DNA of 21,868 nucleotides from Clostridiales bacterium UBA7103 (GCA_002493305.1 DKYJ01000008.1:532-22399), one strand, 5' to 3'; counted from the first letter of the stretch, positions 13,965 to 21,037 are shown. Notes: generated by a model not told the origin, from the letters alone. Made by a program: numbers and translations.

Positions 13965-15433
13965 GCCTGCCCCTTTCTCGCCTCAAGCTCCGCGCAGATG
14001 CGGGCGTACTCATCCTCATCCAGCTTGTAATGCTTTTTATACAGGAAATAAGAAGCCAGCATCAGCAGGCAGGGAATTATCGCCATGCACAGCAACAGGG
14101 CGAGAGTCTGCCCCGGCGCGATACCCTTTATCACGCTGTCAATCTGGCTTATTTTATCCGCCTCGGTGATGAGATTGCGCGCGCACTGGTTTTCAAGCTC
14201 GGAGATGCTGCCGGTGTATTTTGTCACGCCGAAGATGATGTAGCTCATGTTGGTGATGAGGATGATGAGCGCGGAGGCGAGCTTTGTGATAAACGGGCGC
14301 AGGGAGGCGATGATGGCCTCGTCCCGCTCGCCGGAGATGTATTCGTTATATTCCACGGTGTTGATGATAGAGATCATCATCGCCAGATGGAAGCCGTACT
14401 GCCCGAAGTTTGAGAGCATATAGCCAATGACGACGGCCCAGAATTTGAGCATCGTGGAGGGCAGGAGCAGACCTGCCAGCAGCATTATCGCATAACCAGC
14501 GGCGGCAATCACGGCAAGAATCCCAAGGAGCTTTTTACGCGGCAGCCTGCGGGAGATGGCGGGGTAGAAGATCATGAGCAGCGCCGTGACGGACATGCCC
14601 ACGATGGAAAACAGGGAGAAAAGCCCGCCGTCATAGCCGAAGTCAAAGTATATATAGGTCGAGCCAAGGCCGCCGATGATAAGGCCGTTGCCTATCTGCT
14701 GGAGCAGGAAAATCAGGCTCATCCACATAAGCTGGTCGTTGCCGGTGATGGTTTTCCAAACCTTTTTGAGGCTCACGGGCGGGGCGTCGGTGTATTCGCG
14801 CTTCTCGCGCACGCCGAAAATAGTGAAGCATAAAAACGCCGGGGCGAGGATGCAGACTATCAGCGCAACTATCCCGTAGGCCGTGGTGGTGCTGCCGCCG
14901 ATGGCCTTCTCTCCCACGGTGAACATGGGGATAAGTACACTTGCAAGCGTGCTGCCGATGCCGGCGCAGAGCGTCGCCCGCGCGGTGAACTGGTTGCGGG
15001 CGTTTGCGTCCGACGAGAGGGCGGGCACCATGCCCCAGTAGGAGATGTCGTGCATGGTGAAGGTGATGGAATACAGGAAGTAAATCACGCCGAAGAACCA
15101 CACGAAGCTCCAGCCCTGAAGATCCGTGTTGAAGGCAAGGTATACCACAACGCTTGTAGACAGTATACCGATAACGAGCCAGGGCTTGAACTTGCCGAAG
15201 CGTGTGCGCGTGCGCTCGATGATGTTGCCCATGATGGGGTCGTTGAGCGCGTCGAAGACTCTCGCGGCTACAACAATAGCGGTTATCGCCGCAAACTGCG
15301 CGGCAGTAAGGCTGCGCGTAAAGAGGACAAAGGTCATGATGCAGCTTGTGAAGAGGTAATACTCCATGTCGCTGCCGATCTTGCCCAGCGGGAACATGAG
15401 CAGATTTTTCTTTCTGAGCTTGAGGTCTTCCAT
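13961..15433 (-). CDS. GPH-type (glycoside-pentoside-hexuronide) cation symporter, MFS superfamily
   Basis: The 490-residue membrane protein has about twelve hydrophobic segments and the GPH hallmark ARVFDALNDPIMGNIIERTRTRFGKFKPW, given here by its parts FDALNDPIMG and TRTRFGKFKPW, near residues 55-80. FTMHDISYWGMVPALS is also typical of the LacS/MelB/XynP group. These carriers bring in sugars or glycosides with Na+ or H+. The frame is open to 15493, but AAGGAG upstream of the ATG at 15433 and the start MEDLKLRKKNLLMFPLGKIG fit the family. The stop overlaps the deacetylase start by 4 bases. Its promoter is at 15465-15493. No glycoside hydrolase is in the window, so the sugar is not defined. 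Confidence 0.9.
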   Translation of the reverse strand: MEDLKLRKKNLLMFPLGKIGSDMEYYLFTSCIMTFVLFTRSLTAAQFAAITAIVVAARVFDALNDPIMGNIIERTRTRFGKFKPWLVIGILSTSVVVYLAFNTDLQGWSFVWFFGVIYFLYSITFTMHDISYWGMVPALSSDANARNQFTARATLCAGIGSTLASVLIPMFTVGEKAIGGSTTTAYGIVALIVCILAPAFLCFTIFGVREKREYTDAPPVSLKKVWKTITGNDQLMWMSLIFLLQQIGNGLIIGGLGSTYIYFDFGYDGGLFSLFSIVGMSVTALLMIFYPAISRRLPRKKLLGILAVIAAAGYAIMLLAGLLLPSTMLKFWAVVIGYMLSNFGQYGFHLAMMISIINTVEYNEYISGERDEAIIASLRPFITKLASALIILITNMSYIIFGVTKYTGSISELENQCARNLITEADKISQIDSVIKGIAPGQTLALLLCMAIIPCLLMLASYFLYKKHYKLDEDEYARICAELEARKGQA

Positions 15434-15464
15434 ATCGAAAGCTCCTTCTTTTAAATATGTGCTA

Positions 15465-15493
15465 ATTATAGCTTTCCCGCGTGGCCTTGGCAA
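15465..15493 (-). promoter_or_regulatory. Sigma-A promoter of the symporter-deacetylase operon
   Basis: On the minus strand TTGCCA (15493-15488), 17 bases and TATAAT (15470-15465) match the consensus. It sits directly downstream of a terminator-like hairpin of the flanking repeat element, giving a leader of only about 25 bases. Confidence 0.82.
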
Positions 15494-15527
15494 GAAAAAA
15501 GTACGCCCCCGCTGCTTGGCGGGGGCG
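15494..15527 (-). terminator. Terminator-like hairpin at the left end of the repeat element
   Basis: On the minus strand CGCCCCCGC, loop CAAGCA and GCGGGGGCG are followed by TACTTTTTTC. The strong GC stem with a T-run should stop transcripts arriving from the cysE side before the symporter promoter. Confidence 0.75.
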
Positions 15528-15762
15528 AGAGACTGTCAAAAAACCTATGCAGCCAATGAACGACAATAGAGCAGCGGGGGGTGCACGAGGGGGCAAGGCC
15601 CTCCTCGTGCACAATAACCCGCCGCAGAAAAGGCCGGTGTGCCGGGCTTTTCGGGCGAAGCTGCGTTTTGAATGCTTTCAAAACGCTCGGCGGGCGAAGC
15701 GGTCAAAAAAGTCCCGCCGGGACTTTTTTGACAAGCTGACGCCCCCGCCAAACAGCGGGGGC
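15504..15762. repeat. GC-rich inverted-repeat element, about 260 bases, non-coding
   Basis: The 39-base ends 15505-15543 and 15724-15762 are inverted copies with 34 of 39 matches by hand. Each contains a GCCCCCGC/GCGGGGGC hairpin followed by TGTCAAAAAA. The interior holds further hairpins: GTGCACGAGG with CCTCGTGCAC (15581-15613), CGTTTTGAA with TTCAAAACG (about 15664-15685), and a perfect 13-bp A/T-flanked hairpin (15703-15731) that can end transcription from cysE. Open frames here look repeat-derived. It may be a MITE-like or other dispersed intergenic repeat. Confidence 0.6.
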
Positions 15763-15769
15763 AGTTATA

Positions 15770-16405
15770 TCAAGTCTTTGAATTATCCTGCTTGAGCTGC
15801 TCCAGCTCGCGCCGCAGGGCGGCAAGCTCGGCAGCCACAGGGTCGGTGACGCTGGTCTGATCCACATCGCTCACATAGTTTACGCGCTTGCCGGATATCT
15901 TCACGGGCTTTGCCGGGATACCCACGGCGGTACAATCCTCCGGAATGGGGCTGAGCACCACGGAGTTTGCGGCGATGCGGCTGTTATCGCCCACGGTTAT
16001 CGGGCCGAGGACTTTCGCGCCGGTGCCGATAAGGACGTGATTGCCTATGGTGGGGTGGCGCTTGCCCACGTCCTTACCCGTGCCTCCAAGCGTGACGCCA
16101 TGGTATATCAGGCAGTCGTCCCCGATCTCGGCTGTCTCACCGATGACGATGCCCATGCCGTGGTCAATAACAAGGCGCTTGCCGATCTTCGCACCGGGGT
16201 GGATCTCTATCCCTGTGCGGCGGCGGGAGCCCTGGGAAATAAGCCTTGCAAGAAACATGAACCCGTGCTCATAGCACCAATGTGCCTTTCGGTGGCTGCG
16301 CACGGCCTTCACGCCGGGGTAGAGCAGCAGCACTTCCATAGTTGAGCGGGCGGCGGGGTCTCTGGCCTTATACGCGGCCACAAGCTCCCTCAAATCATTA
16401 AACAT
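15770..16405 (-). CDS. cysE: Serine O-acetyltransferase
   Basis: CysE acetylates L-serine with acetyl-CoA, the committing step of cysteine synthesis. The 211-residue protein has a short helical N-terminal part, then the left-handed beta helix of hexapeptide repeats (IHPGAKIGKRLVIDHGMG to VLIGTGAKVLGPITVG). It includes IDHGMGIVIGETA with the catalytic Asp-His pair, YHGVTLGGTGKDVGKRHPTIG and the GIPAKPVK end. The C-terminal tail is a short charged helix rather than the longer CysK-binding tail of enteric enzymes. AGGGGG lies upstream of the ATG at 16405. The gene has its own consensus promoter and a roughly 120-base leader with a cysteine-rich reading frame whose Cys codons face the cysE ribosome site. 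No cysK is adjacent. It ends 8 bases before the GC-rich repeat element. Confidence 0.95.
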   Translation of the reverse strand: MFNDLRELVAAYKARDPAARSTMEVLLLYPGVKAVRSHRKAHWCYEHGFMFLARLISQGSRRRTGIEIHPGAKIGKRLVIDHGMGIVIGETAEIGDDCLIYHGVTLGGTGKDVGKRHPTIGNHVLIGTGAKVLGPITVGDNSRIAANSVVLSPIPEDCTAVGIPAKPVKISGKRVNYVSDVDQTSVTDPVAAELAALRRELEQLKQDNSKT

Positions 16406-16411
16406 ATCGAT

Positions 16412-16456
16412 ATCCCCCTGATCATCATTATATTTTGGATTTTCGGCAGGGGTGAC
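16412..16456 (-). promoter_or_regulatory. Possible ribosome-site-sequestering helix in cysE leader
   Basis: On the minus strand GTC-A-CCCCTG (16456-16447) can pair with CAGGGGGAT (16420-16412), nine pairs with one bulged A, including one G-U. The second segment contains the cysE Shine-Dalgarno AGGGGG. The first lies over the second and third Cys codons of the upstream reading frame, so ribosomes there would open the helix. Confidence 0.5.
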
Positions 16457-16478
16457 ATCGGCAGGTAAAAAGGTGCAT
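16428..16478 (-). CDS. Cysteine-rich leader peptide upstream of cysE
   Basis: A 16-codon frame reads MHLFTCRCHPCRKSKI and stops with TAA 22 bases before the cysE ATG. Three of the 16 residues are cysteine, clustered as C-R-C-H-P-C. GGAGAG lies 6 bases upstream of its ATG, a good ribosome site. It lies wholly within the transcript from the consensus cysE promoter. Amino-acid-rich leader peptides ahead of the matching biosynthesis gene are the classic sign of ribosome-mediated attenuation, and cysteine-rich ones are described in actinobacteria. I see no T-box and no terminator in the leader, so control would be translational. It is short enough that chance cannot be excluded without comparative data. 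Confidence 0.6.
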   Translation of the reverse strand: MHLFTCRCHPCRKSKI

Positions 16479-16533
16479 GGCGCGCTCTCCGTTTAGGCGA
16501 AATAAATTCCTATTAAAAAAATAGGATAAAAAG

Positions 16534-16562
16534 ATTATATACTATATTTTCGCCTCTGTCAA
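16534..16562 (-). promoter_or_regulatory. Consensus sigma-A promoter of cysE
   Basis: On the minus strand TTGACA (16562-16557), 17 bases and TATAAT (16539-16534) are perfect consensus. The start should be near 16527. The RNA would then begin with a 7-bp stem with a U5 loop (16508-16526), which could protect its 5' end. Confidence 0.93.
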
Positions 16563-16613
16563 CAGCGGACAGGCCAATGTCGCCGCGAACGGTCGAAAAA
16601 AGCGGCAGTTGAC

Positions 16614-16642
16614 TTGAAATGGCCCGGATATGATGGTATAAT
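16614..16642 (+). promoter_or_regulatory. Sigma-A promoter of the LRR gene pair
   Basis: TTGAAA (16614-16619), a 17-base spacer and TATAAT (16637-16642) match the consensus. It is divergent from the cysE promoter, with about 50 bases between the two -35 boxes. Confidence 0.82.
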
Positions 16643-16671
16643 TTTATTTAAGGTATACGGAGGGCGGAGAA

Positions 16672-18297
16672 ATGAAAGCAAAGAAACCGGTAGTTATTGT
16701 TGTATCTTTAATATTTGTCGCGGCGGTCGTCCTGTTCGGCTTCTCCTGGAGCAGCCGCGCCGCTGCCCAGCCGGAGGGCGTCATCACGCCGATAATTGGC
16801 AAGCCGAAGGTGATTTTTGCCGCAGGCTCCTTCCCGGTGGACGCTGAGGAGATAAGCGTGGCGCTTACTCCCGAAGAGCTTGCCCTGCTGGATAATTTCC
16901 CCGCGCTCAAGTCTGCCGATCTCAGCGGCAGCGACTGTTATGATGAGATATTGGCCTGGGCTGCGGAGCACCCGAAGGTGTCGGTGCGCTATACGGTGGT
17001 TCTGCCCGACGGGAGCACCGTGGATAACAGCGCGGAGAGCCTTGATTTGAGCGGCTTTGACGCCCAGGGAATGTCTGCGGGGCTGGAAAACTGCAAATAT
17101 CTGCCAAAGCTCAAGAGCGTTGATTTGGGGAAGCTTGACAGCCAGCGCATTGTAGCACCTGAGGTCATGGCCGCCCTGCGAGAGATGAATCCCGAGCTTT
17201 CATTTGAATATAGCTGCACCATTGCGGGCAAAAAGGCTGACAACAGCACAAAGAACCTTGACCTGTCCGGCATGAGCCATGAGGACGCGCTCCTTGCCGC
17301 CCAGCTGCTGCCGGGTATGAGCAGCCTTAAGAGCGTTGACTTGGGTCGTGAAGGGGATGGCGGCGTGAGCTGGGACGATATTGGCATGCTCCAGAACGCC
17401 TGTCCCAATATCAGCTTTGGCTATCTTTTCACCCGCTTTGACCAGGAGCTGAATATAAACAGCGAGGTTTTGAACTTCAGCCATACTACCATGAACGATG
17501 AGGGCGCGGAGGTACGCTCCTTCCTGCCTTATATGAAGAACTGTACATATCTGGATATGGATTTCTGCAAGGTCTCCAACGAGGCCATGGACAGCATCCG
17601 CACGGACTACCCGAATATCAAGGTGGTCTGGCGTATCTGGTTTGCTAACGAGTACAGCGTGCGCACCGATGTGGAGCGTATCCTTGCCTCCAAGCCCTCT
17701 GTCGGCGGCACGATCGACAGCCATGAGGCCTCTGTTCTGAAATATTGCAGCGACCTGAAATATTTGGATCTGGGCCATAATGAGGCTATTGACGACCTTT
17801 CCTTTGTGTACGGCATGCCCAATCTGGAAGTGCTCAATGTGGCTATGAACCCAGTGAGCGACCTTTCACCGCTGGCAAGCTGCGCCCACCTTGAGTATCT
17901 TGACCTGCACAGTACGCAGGTCGCAGACCTCAGCCCTCTTGCCGGGCTTACTGAGCTGCGGCATCTCAACATCGGCAACACGAATGTGACGGATATTTCA
18001 CCCATCTATGGGCTGACAGAGCTGGAGCGTTTCTGGATAGGCTGCAACACCCCCGTGCCTGCCGAGCAGGCGGAGAAGATGCGTCAGAGCGCCCCTGACT
18101 GTGAGGTAAACACGGAGAGCTTTGACCCTGAGGGCGGCAGGTGGCGTGTCACCGGCTATACGGAGCTGAGCCTTGCATTGTATGAGGAGACCGGCTGGCT
18201 TCAGGAGGTGCTTCACCCCCGCTATGAGCTTTTGAGAAAGCAGTTCGGCTTTACCGATAATGACTACGCCTTCTCGTGGAACGATCCGCTGTATTGA
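16672..18297 (+). CDS. Exported leucine-rich-repeat protein, first of tandem pair
   Basis: The 541-residue protein starts with a basic tip and a hydrophobic segment (residues 7-24). SRAAAQ follows, a possible signal peptidase I site, so it is secreted or membrane-anchored. Residues 104-316 form three similar modules of about 70 residues. Each begins with a strand like SVRYTVVLPDG, then LDLSG, a helix, LKSVDLG, a second helix, and ends near a Pro before the next module. A conserved WRIWF block follows (320-324). Residues 362-456 are typical 22-residue leucine-rich repeats of the SDS22 kind (LKYLDLGHN, LEVLNVAMNPVSDLSPL). The C-terminus has RYELLRKQ and ends NDPLY. GGAGG and GGAGA precede the ATG. 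It lies 19 bases before a diverged paralogue. Ligand and function are unknown. Confidence 0.85.
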   Translation: MKAKKPVVIVVSLIFVAAVVLFGFSWSSRAAAQPEGVITPIIGKPKVIFAAGSFPVDAEEISVALTPEELALLDNFPALKSADLSGSDCYDEILAWAAEHPKVSVRYTVVLPDGSTVDNSAESLDLSGFDAQGMSAGLENCKYLPKLKSVDLGKLDSQRIVAPEVMAALREMNPELSFEYSCTIAGKKADNSTKNLDLSGMSHEDALLAAQLLPGMSSLKSVDLGREGDGGVSWDDIGMLQNACPNISFGYLFTRFDQELNINSEVLNFSHTTMNDEGAEVRSFLPYMKNCTYLDMDFCKVSNEAMDSIRTDYPNIKVVWRIWFANEYSVRTDVERILASKPSVGGTIDSHEASVLKYCSDLKYLDLGHNEAIDDLSFVYGMPNLEVLNVAMNPVSDLSPLASCAHLEYLDLHSTQVADLSPLAGLTELRHLNIGNTNVTDISPIYGLTELERFWIGCNTPVPAEQAEKMRQSAPDCEVNTESFDPEGGRWRVTGYTELSLALYEETGWLQEVLHPRYELLRKQFGFTDNDYAFSWNDPLY

Positions 18298-18316
18298 CAG
18301 GCTAAGGAGATCACTA

Positions 18317-19879
18317 TTGAAAGCAATGAATCGTAATTTCCGGCGTGAGCTGCTGTGCTGCCTGTGCGCCGCCCTGTGCGCGGTGCTGCTGTGCGGCTGC
18401 ACTGCAAAGGTGAAGCTTGAAAATGGGAAATTCCCCGTTGATACAAAGGTGCTTGAGGTACAGCTCATGCCATATGATGTGCCGAAGCTGGGCGAATTTA
18501 CCGCCCTCGAGGCCGCCGATTTCAGCGGCAGCGAGTGTTATGCGGAGATCGCCGCGTGGGCGGAGAAAAATCCTGACGTATCGGTGCGCTATTCCGTGCC
18601 CCTGCCCGACGGGAGCCTTGCGTACAGCGACGATATCCGCCTTGACATGAGCGGCCTGAGTGATGAGGATCTTGATGCGGCGCTGCCTCTGCTTGAGTAT
18701 CTGCCCGAGCTTGAGACCGTCGCCGTTGGGGACAGCGTCAGCGCAGAATGGGTCGAAAAGCTTGCTGCGGCCTGCCCGGAGGCTGCCCTTGAGGGCGGCT
18801 TCACTCTGGCGGGTAAGCGTCACGAGCTGACGGACACGGTGCTTAATATCGAGGGTCTGCCCTCCGCCGAGGCGGAGCACGCCCGAACCTTCATTGCCGG
18901 CATGAAGCAGCTACGGCAGGTGGAGCTGGGCACGGAGTCTGAAAAGGATCCCCTTTCGTGGGACGATATCAGCGCCATGGTTGAGGCGGCGCCCGAGGGG
19001 ACGGAGTTTGATTATGACTTCACGCTTTTCGGAAAGTCCTGTAACCTTCAGGACAATCTGCTTGACCTCAACCATAGAAAAATGGATGACGAGGGCGCCC
19101 TTGTAAAGCAGGTGGCTCTGTGTATGCCAAATCTAAAAAAGCTGGATATGGATTTCTGCGGCGTGTCCGATGAGGCCATGGCCGATATCCGGGACAGCCT
19201 GCCCGGTGTTGATGTGGTCTGGCGCATCTGGTTCGGCACAGGTTACAGTGTGCGCACCGATGTGGAGCGCATACTGGCCTCCAATCCCGGCAAGGGCGGC
19301 GAGCTCACCGGGGAAAACGCCGCGTCGCTTAAATACTGCACCAGGGTCAGGTATCTGGATCTGGGGCACAATTCATATCTTAACGATCTGTCCTTTGTGT
19401 CCTATATGCCGGATCTGGAGGTGCTCATCGTCGCCATGGCGAACTGGTCGGATCTGTCCCCTCTTGCCAACTGCCCTAAGCTGGAGTATGCCGAAATACA
19501 GACCTCCGCGCTAAACGACCTGAGTCCGCTGGCAGGGCTTAAGAATCTGCGCCATCTCAACATTGGCTACTGCTTTGCGCTGCATGATATCAGCCCCCTT
19601 TACGGGCTGACAGAGCTTGAGCGGCTGTGGATAGGCAAGTTTACGCCCATCCCCATGGAGCAGATAGAGCATATGCGCGAGTGCGCCCCTAATTGCGAGG
19701 TGAACATCGAAACCACCCTTGACCCCAACGGCAGCACTTGGCGCTATCTGGGGGAAAACGAGTTTGGCGTTATGGAGCTTGCGACCCGCTATGAGCTGCT
19801 GCGAGAGCAGCTGCATTACAATGAGGCGCCATATTCTTATGCCTATATCGGTAATGACCCCCTGTATTACAGCCACTGA
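18317..19879 (+). CDS. Leucine-rich-repeat lipoprotein, second of tandem pair
   Basis: This 520-residue paralogue of the preceding protein has a lipobox: hydrophobic stretch 12-27 and LLCGC, with the lipidated Cys at 28. It should be anchored outside the membrane. It has the same modules, with VSVRYSVPLPDG, LDMSG and VERILASN blocks, the WRIWF block, about five SDS22-like repeats (RYLDLGHN, LRHLNIGYC) and the ending NDPLYYSH. AAGGAG at 18304-18309 is 7 bases from TTG at 18317 but 16 from the ATG at 18326, so I take TTG as start (MKAMNRNF, echoing MKAKKPV of its neighbour). The open frame extends further upstream, to 18260, inside the first gene. A 19-base gap and the shared terminator after 19879 indicate one operon. 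Role unknown; surface recognition is plausible. Confidence 0.85.
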   Translation: MKAMNRNFRRELLCCLCAALCAVLLCGCTAKVKLENGKFPVDTKVLEVQLMPYDVPKLGEFTALEAADFSGSECYAEIAAWAEKNPDVSVRYSVPLPDGSLAYSDDIRLDMSGLSDEDLDAALPLLEYLPELETVAVGDSVSAEWVEKLAAACPEAALEGGFTLAGKRHELTDTVLNIEGLPSAEAEHARTFIAGMKQLRQVELGTESEKDPLSWDDISAMVEAAPEGTEFDYDFTLFGKSCNLQDNLLDLNHRKMDDEGALVKQVALCMPNLKKLDMDFCGVSDEAMADIRDSLPGVDVVWRIWFGTGYSVRTDVERILASNPGKGGELTGENAASLKYCTRVRYLDLGHNSYLNDLSFVSYMPDLEVLIVAMANWSDLSPLANCPKLEYAEIQTSALNDLSPLAGLKNLRHLNIGYCFALHDISPLYGLTELERLWIGKFTPIPMEQIEHMRECAPNCEVNIETTLDPNGSTWRYLGENEFGVMELATRYELLREQLHYNEAPYSYAYIGNDPLYYSH

Positions 19880-19898
19880 GAGATCAAGCCCTATAAAG

Positions 19899-19941
19899 GA
19901 GAAACAGCCTTCCCGCATTTGGGAAGGCTGTTTCTCATTTT
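19899..19941. terminator. Strong terminator between the LRR pair and the LytTR regulator
   Basis: Perfect 16-bp arms (19899-19914 and 19921-19936) around GCATTT are followed by ATTTT on the plus strand. On the minus strand the tail is CCTTTATAG, so it may also stop the convergent regulator transcript. Confidence 0.9.
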
Positions 19942-19947
19942 GCCTGC

Positions 19948-20649
19948 TTATCTGCTCCTAATGGCTTGGAAAGCGTCCCGCGCCTGCTGGCGACAGCTGC
20001 GGCTGATGGGCACCTTCTGCCCGCCGGACATGATGAAGCTGTCCGCTGTCATAGAGGACACCTGATGGAGATTCACATAGAAGCTCTGGTGGCATTTGAC
20101 AAAAAACTGTATCTTTGTCTCGTCCAGAATATCCCCGGGCTTTGCGGAGGTGGCGTGACGCTCTCCGTTCGCGCATATGATCAGGGTCTTTTTCAAGCTG
20201 CGCTCAAGATACAACACGTCTTTTGCCGGGACAGACTGCACCGCGCCCTTGACCCTGAAGCTGATGGTGGAACGGGCGCGCTGATCCTCCAGCGCTCTTT
20301 CAATGGCTTCCGCTACCCGCTCACGGAACTGCGATTTGAGGATGTAATAGCTGCCCTCAGTTTCATATACCCTGCAGGCGCCTGAGATGAACGCGGTCAT
20401 GAAAATTATGGCGCAGTAGGGACATGCCCGGCGCAGCTCATTGGCCGTCTCGATACCGCGGCTCTCCCTCAGCACCAGATCCAGCACCGCGATATCCGGC
20501 TGATAGCCGGCGTTTACCGCGCGCAGAAGCTCTTCGCTGCTGGAAAACAGCCGAAGTTCAGGCTCAAAACGCACCGCCGCCTGATAAACAATGCTTTTTG
20601 CCGTATTCAGCCACAAGACTTCATCTTCACAGATGGCGATAGTAACCAT
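19948..20649 (-). CDS. LytTR-type response regulator (AgrA/LytR-like), orphan
   Basis: The 233-residue protein has a receiver domain with acidic pocket ICEDE (residues 6-10), phospho-acceptor Asp57 in IAVLDLVL, Thr85 in FMTAF and Lys105 in ILKSQF. A LytTR DNA-binding domain follows from about residue 128, with FVKCHQSFYVNLHQV and FIMSGGQKVPISRS typical of that fold. No sensor kinase is in the window. It is convergent with the LRR pair. The ATG at 20649 has AGGAG 7 bases upstream. Such regulators often bind pairs of direct repeats and control surface proteins, bacteriocins or quorum sensing. A role over the LRR operon is possible but not shown by any site I can see. Confidence 0.92.
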   Translation of the reverse strand: MVTIAICEDEVLWLNTAKSIVYQAAVRFEPELRLFSSSEELLRAVNAGYQPDIAVLDLVLRESRGIETANELRRACPYCAIIFMTAFISGACRVYETEGSYYILKSQFRERVAEAIERALEDQRARSTISFRVKGAVQSVPAKDVLYLERSLKKTLIICANGERHATSAKPGDILDETKIQFFVKCHQSFYVNLHQVSSMTADSFIMSGGQKVPISRSCRQQARDAFQAIRSR

Positions 20650-20690
20650 AGCGCGACTCCTATCATTCGTGTTTAAAAGACGATAGAATA

Positions 20691-20719
20691 AGTGTACAGC
20701 ATTATGCTATTTTTGTAAA
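20691..20719 (-). promoter_or_regulatory. Probable promoter of the LytTR regulator
   Basis: On the minus strand TTTACA (20719-20714), 17 bases and TACACT (20696-20691) fit a sigma-A promoter moderately. An 11-base palindrome, AGCATAATGCT, lies in the spacer at 20699-20709. Confidence 0.6.
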
Positions 20720-20795
20720 CACTACCGTATCCAAAGAAAACAAATGTCAGGCAAAAAGACAAAAATTTCCAAGAAAACAGGATTGAGCAAAGAAT

Positions 20796-21006
20796 ATGGG
20801 CGCGGAAAAATCCGCGCCCATCAAGGCATCGGACTTTGTCGATGCCTTGATGGGTTTATGCGTGAGCTTTACTGGATACTCACGCATAAACATTTGATTA
20901 AACGCAGAAAGGGGACTCCCGTCCCCTCTCTGCGCTCTCCCCATGCAAAACTATACATAGCCGCCCGCTTTGAATAGAATATGGGCGCGGAAAAATCCGC
21001 GCCCAT
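20796..21006. repeat. Array of five hairpins with identical end units
   Basis: In the 388-base gap (20650-21037) I see no gene. Five palindromes follow each other: 20796-20821 (perfect 11 bp), 20817-20854 (perfect 15 bp), 20854-20891 (perfect 13 bp), 20903-20934 (14 bp, one mismatch) and 20981-21006, an exact copy of the first. The identical block extends to 31 bases (20791-20821 and 20976-21006). The first two hairpins share five bases, so they exclude each other. None ends with a proper U-tract. Confidence 0.8.
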
Positions 21007-21037
21007 AAAAATCGTTCTTTTGTATGCCGCAGGAAGA

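Noticed and set aside
15466..15795. Overlapping small frames inside the GC-rich repeat element
   Set aside because: They translate hairpins on both strands (Pro/Gly/Arg-rich) and have no ribosome sites; treated as non-coding.
16406..16530. T-box riboswitch before cysE
   Set aside because: The conserved T-box sequence and a terminator/antiterminator pair are absent; the leader is only about 120 bases.
20791..21006. CRISPR array
   Set aside because: Only two copies of the 31-base unit, with a 154-base interval filled by other palindromes and no cas genes.
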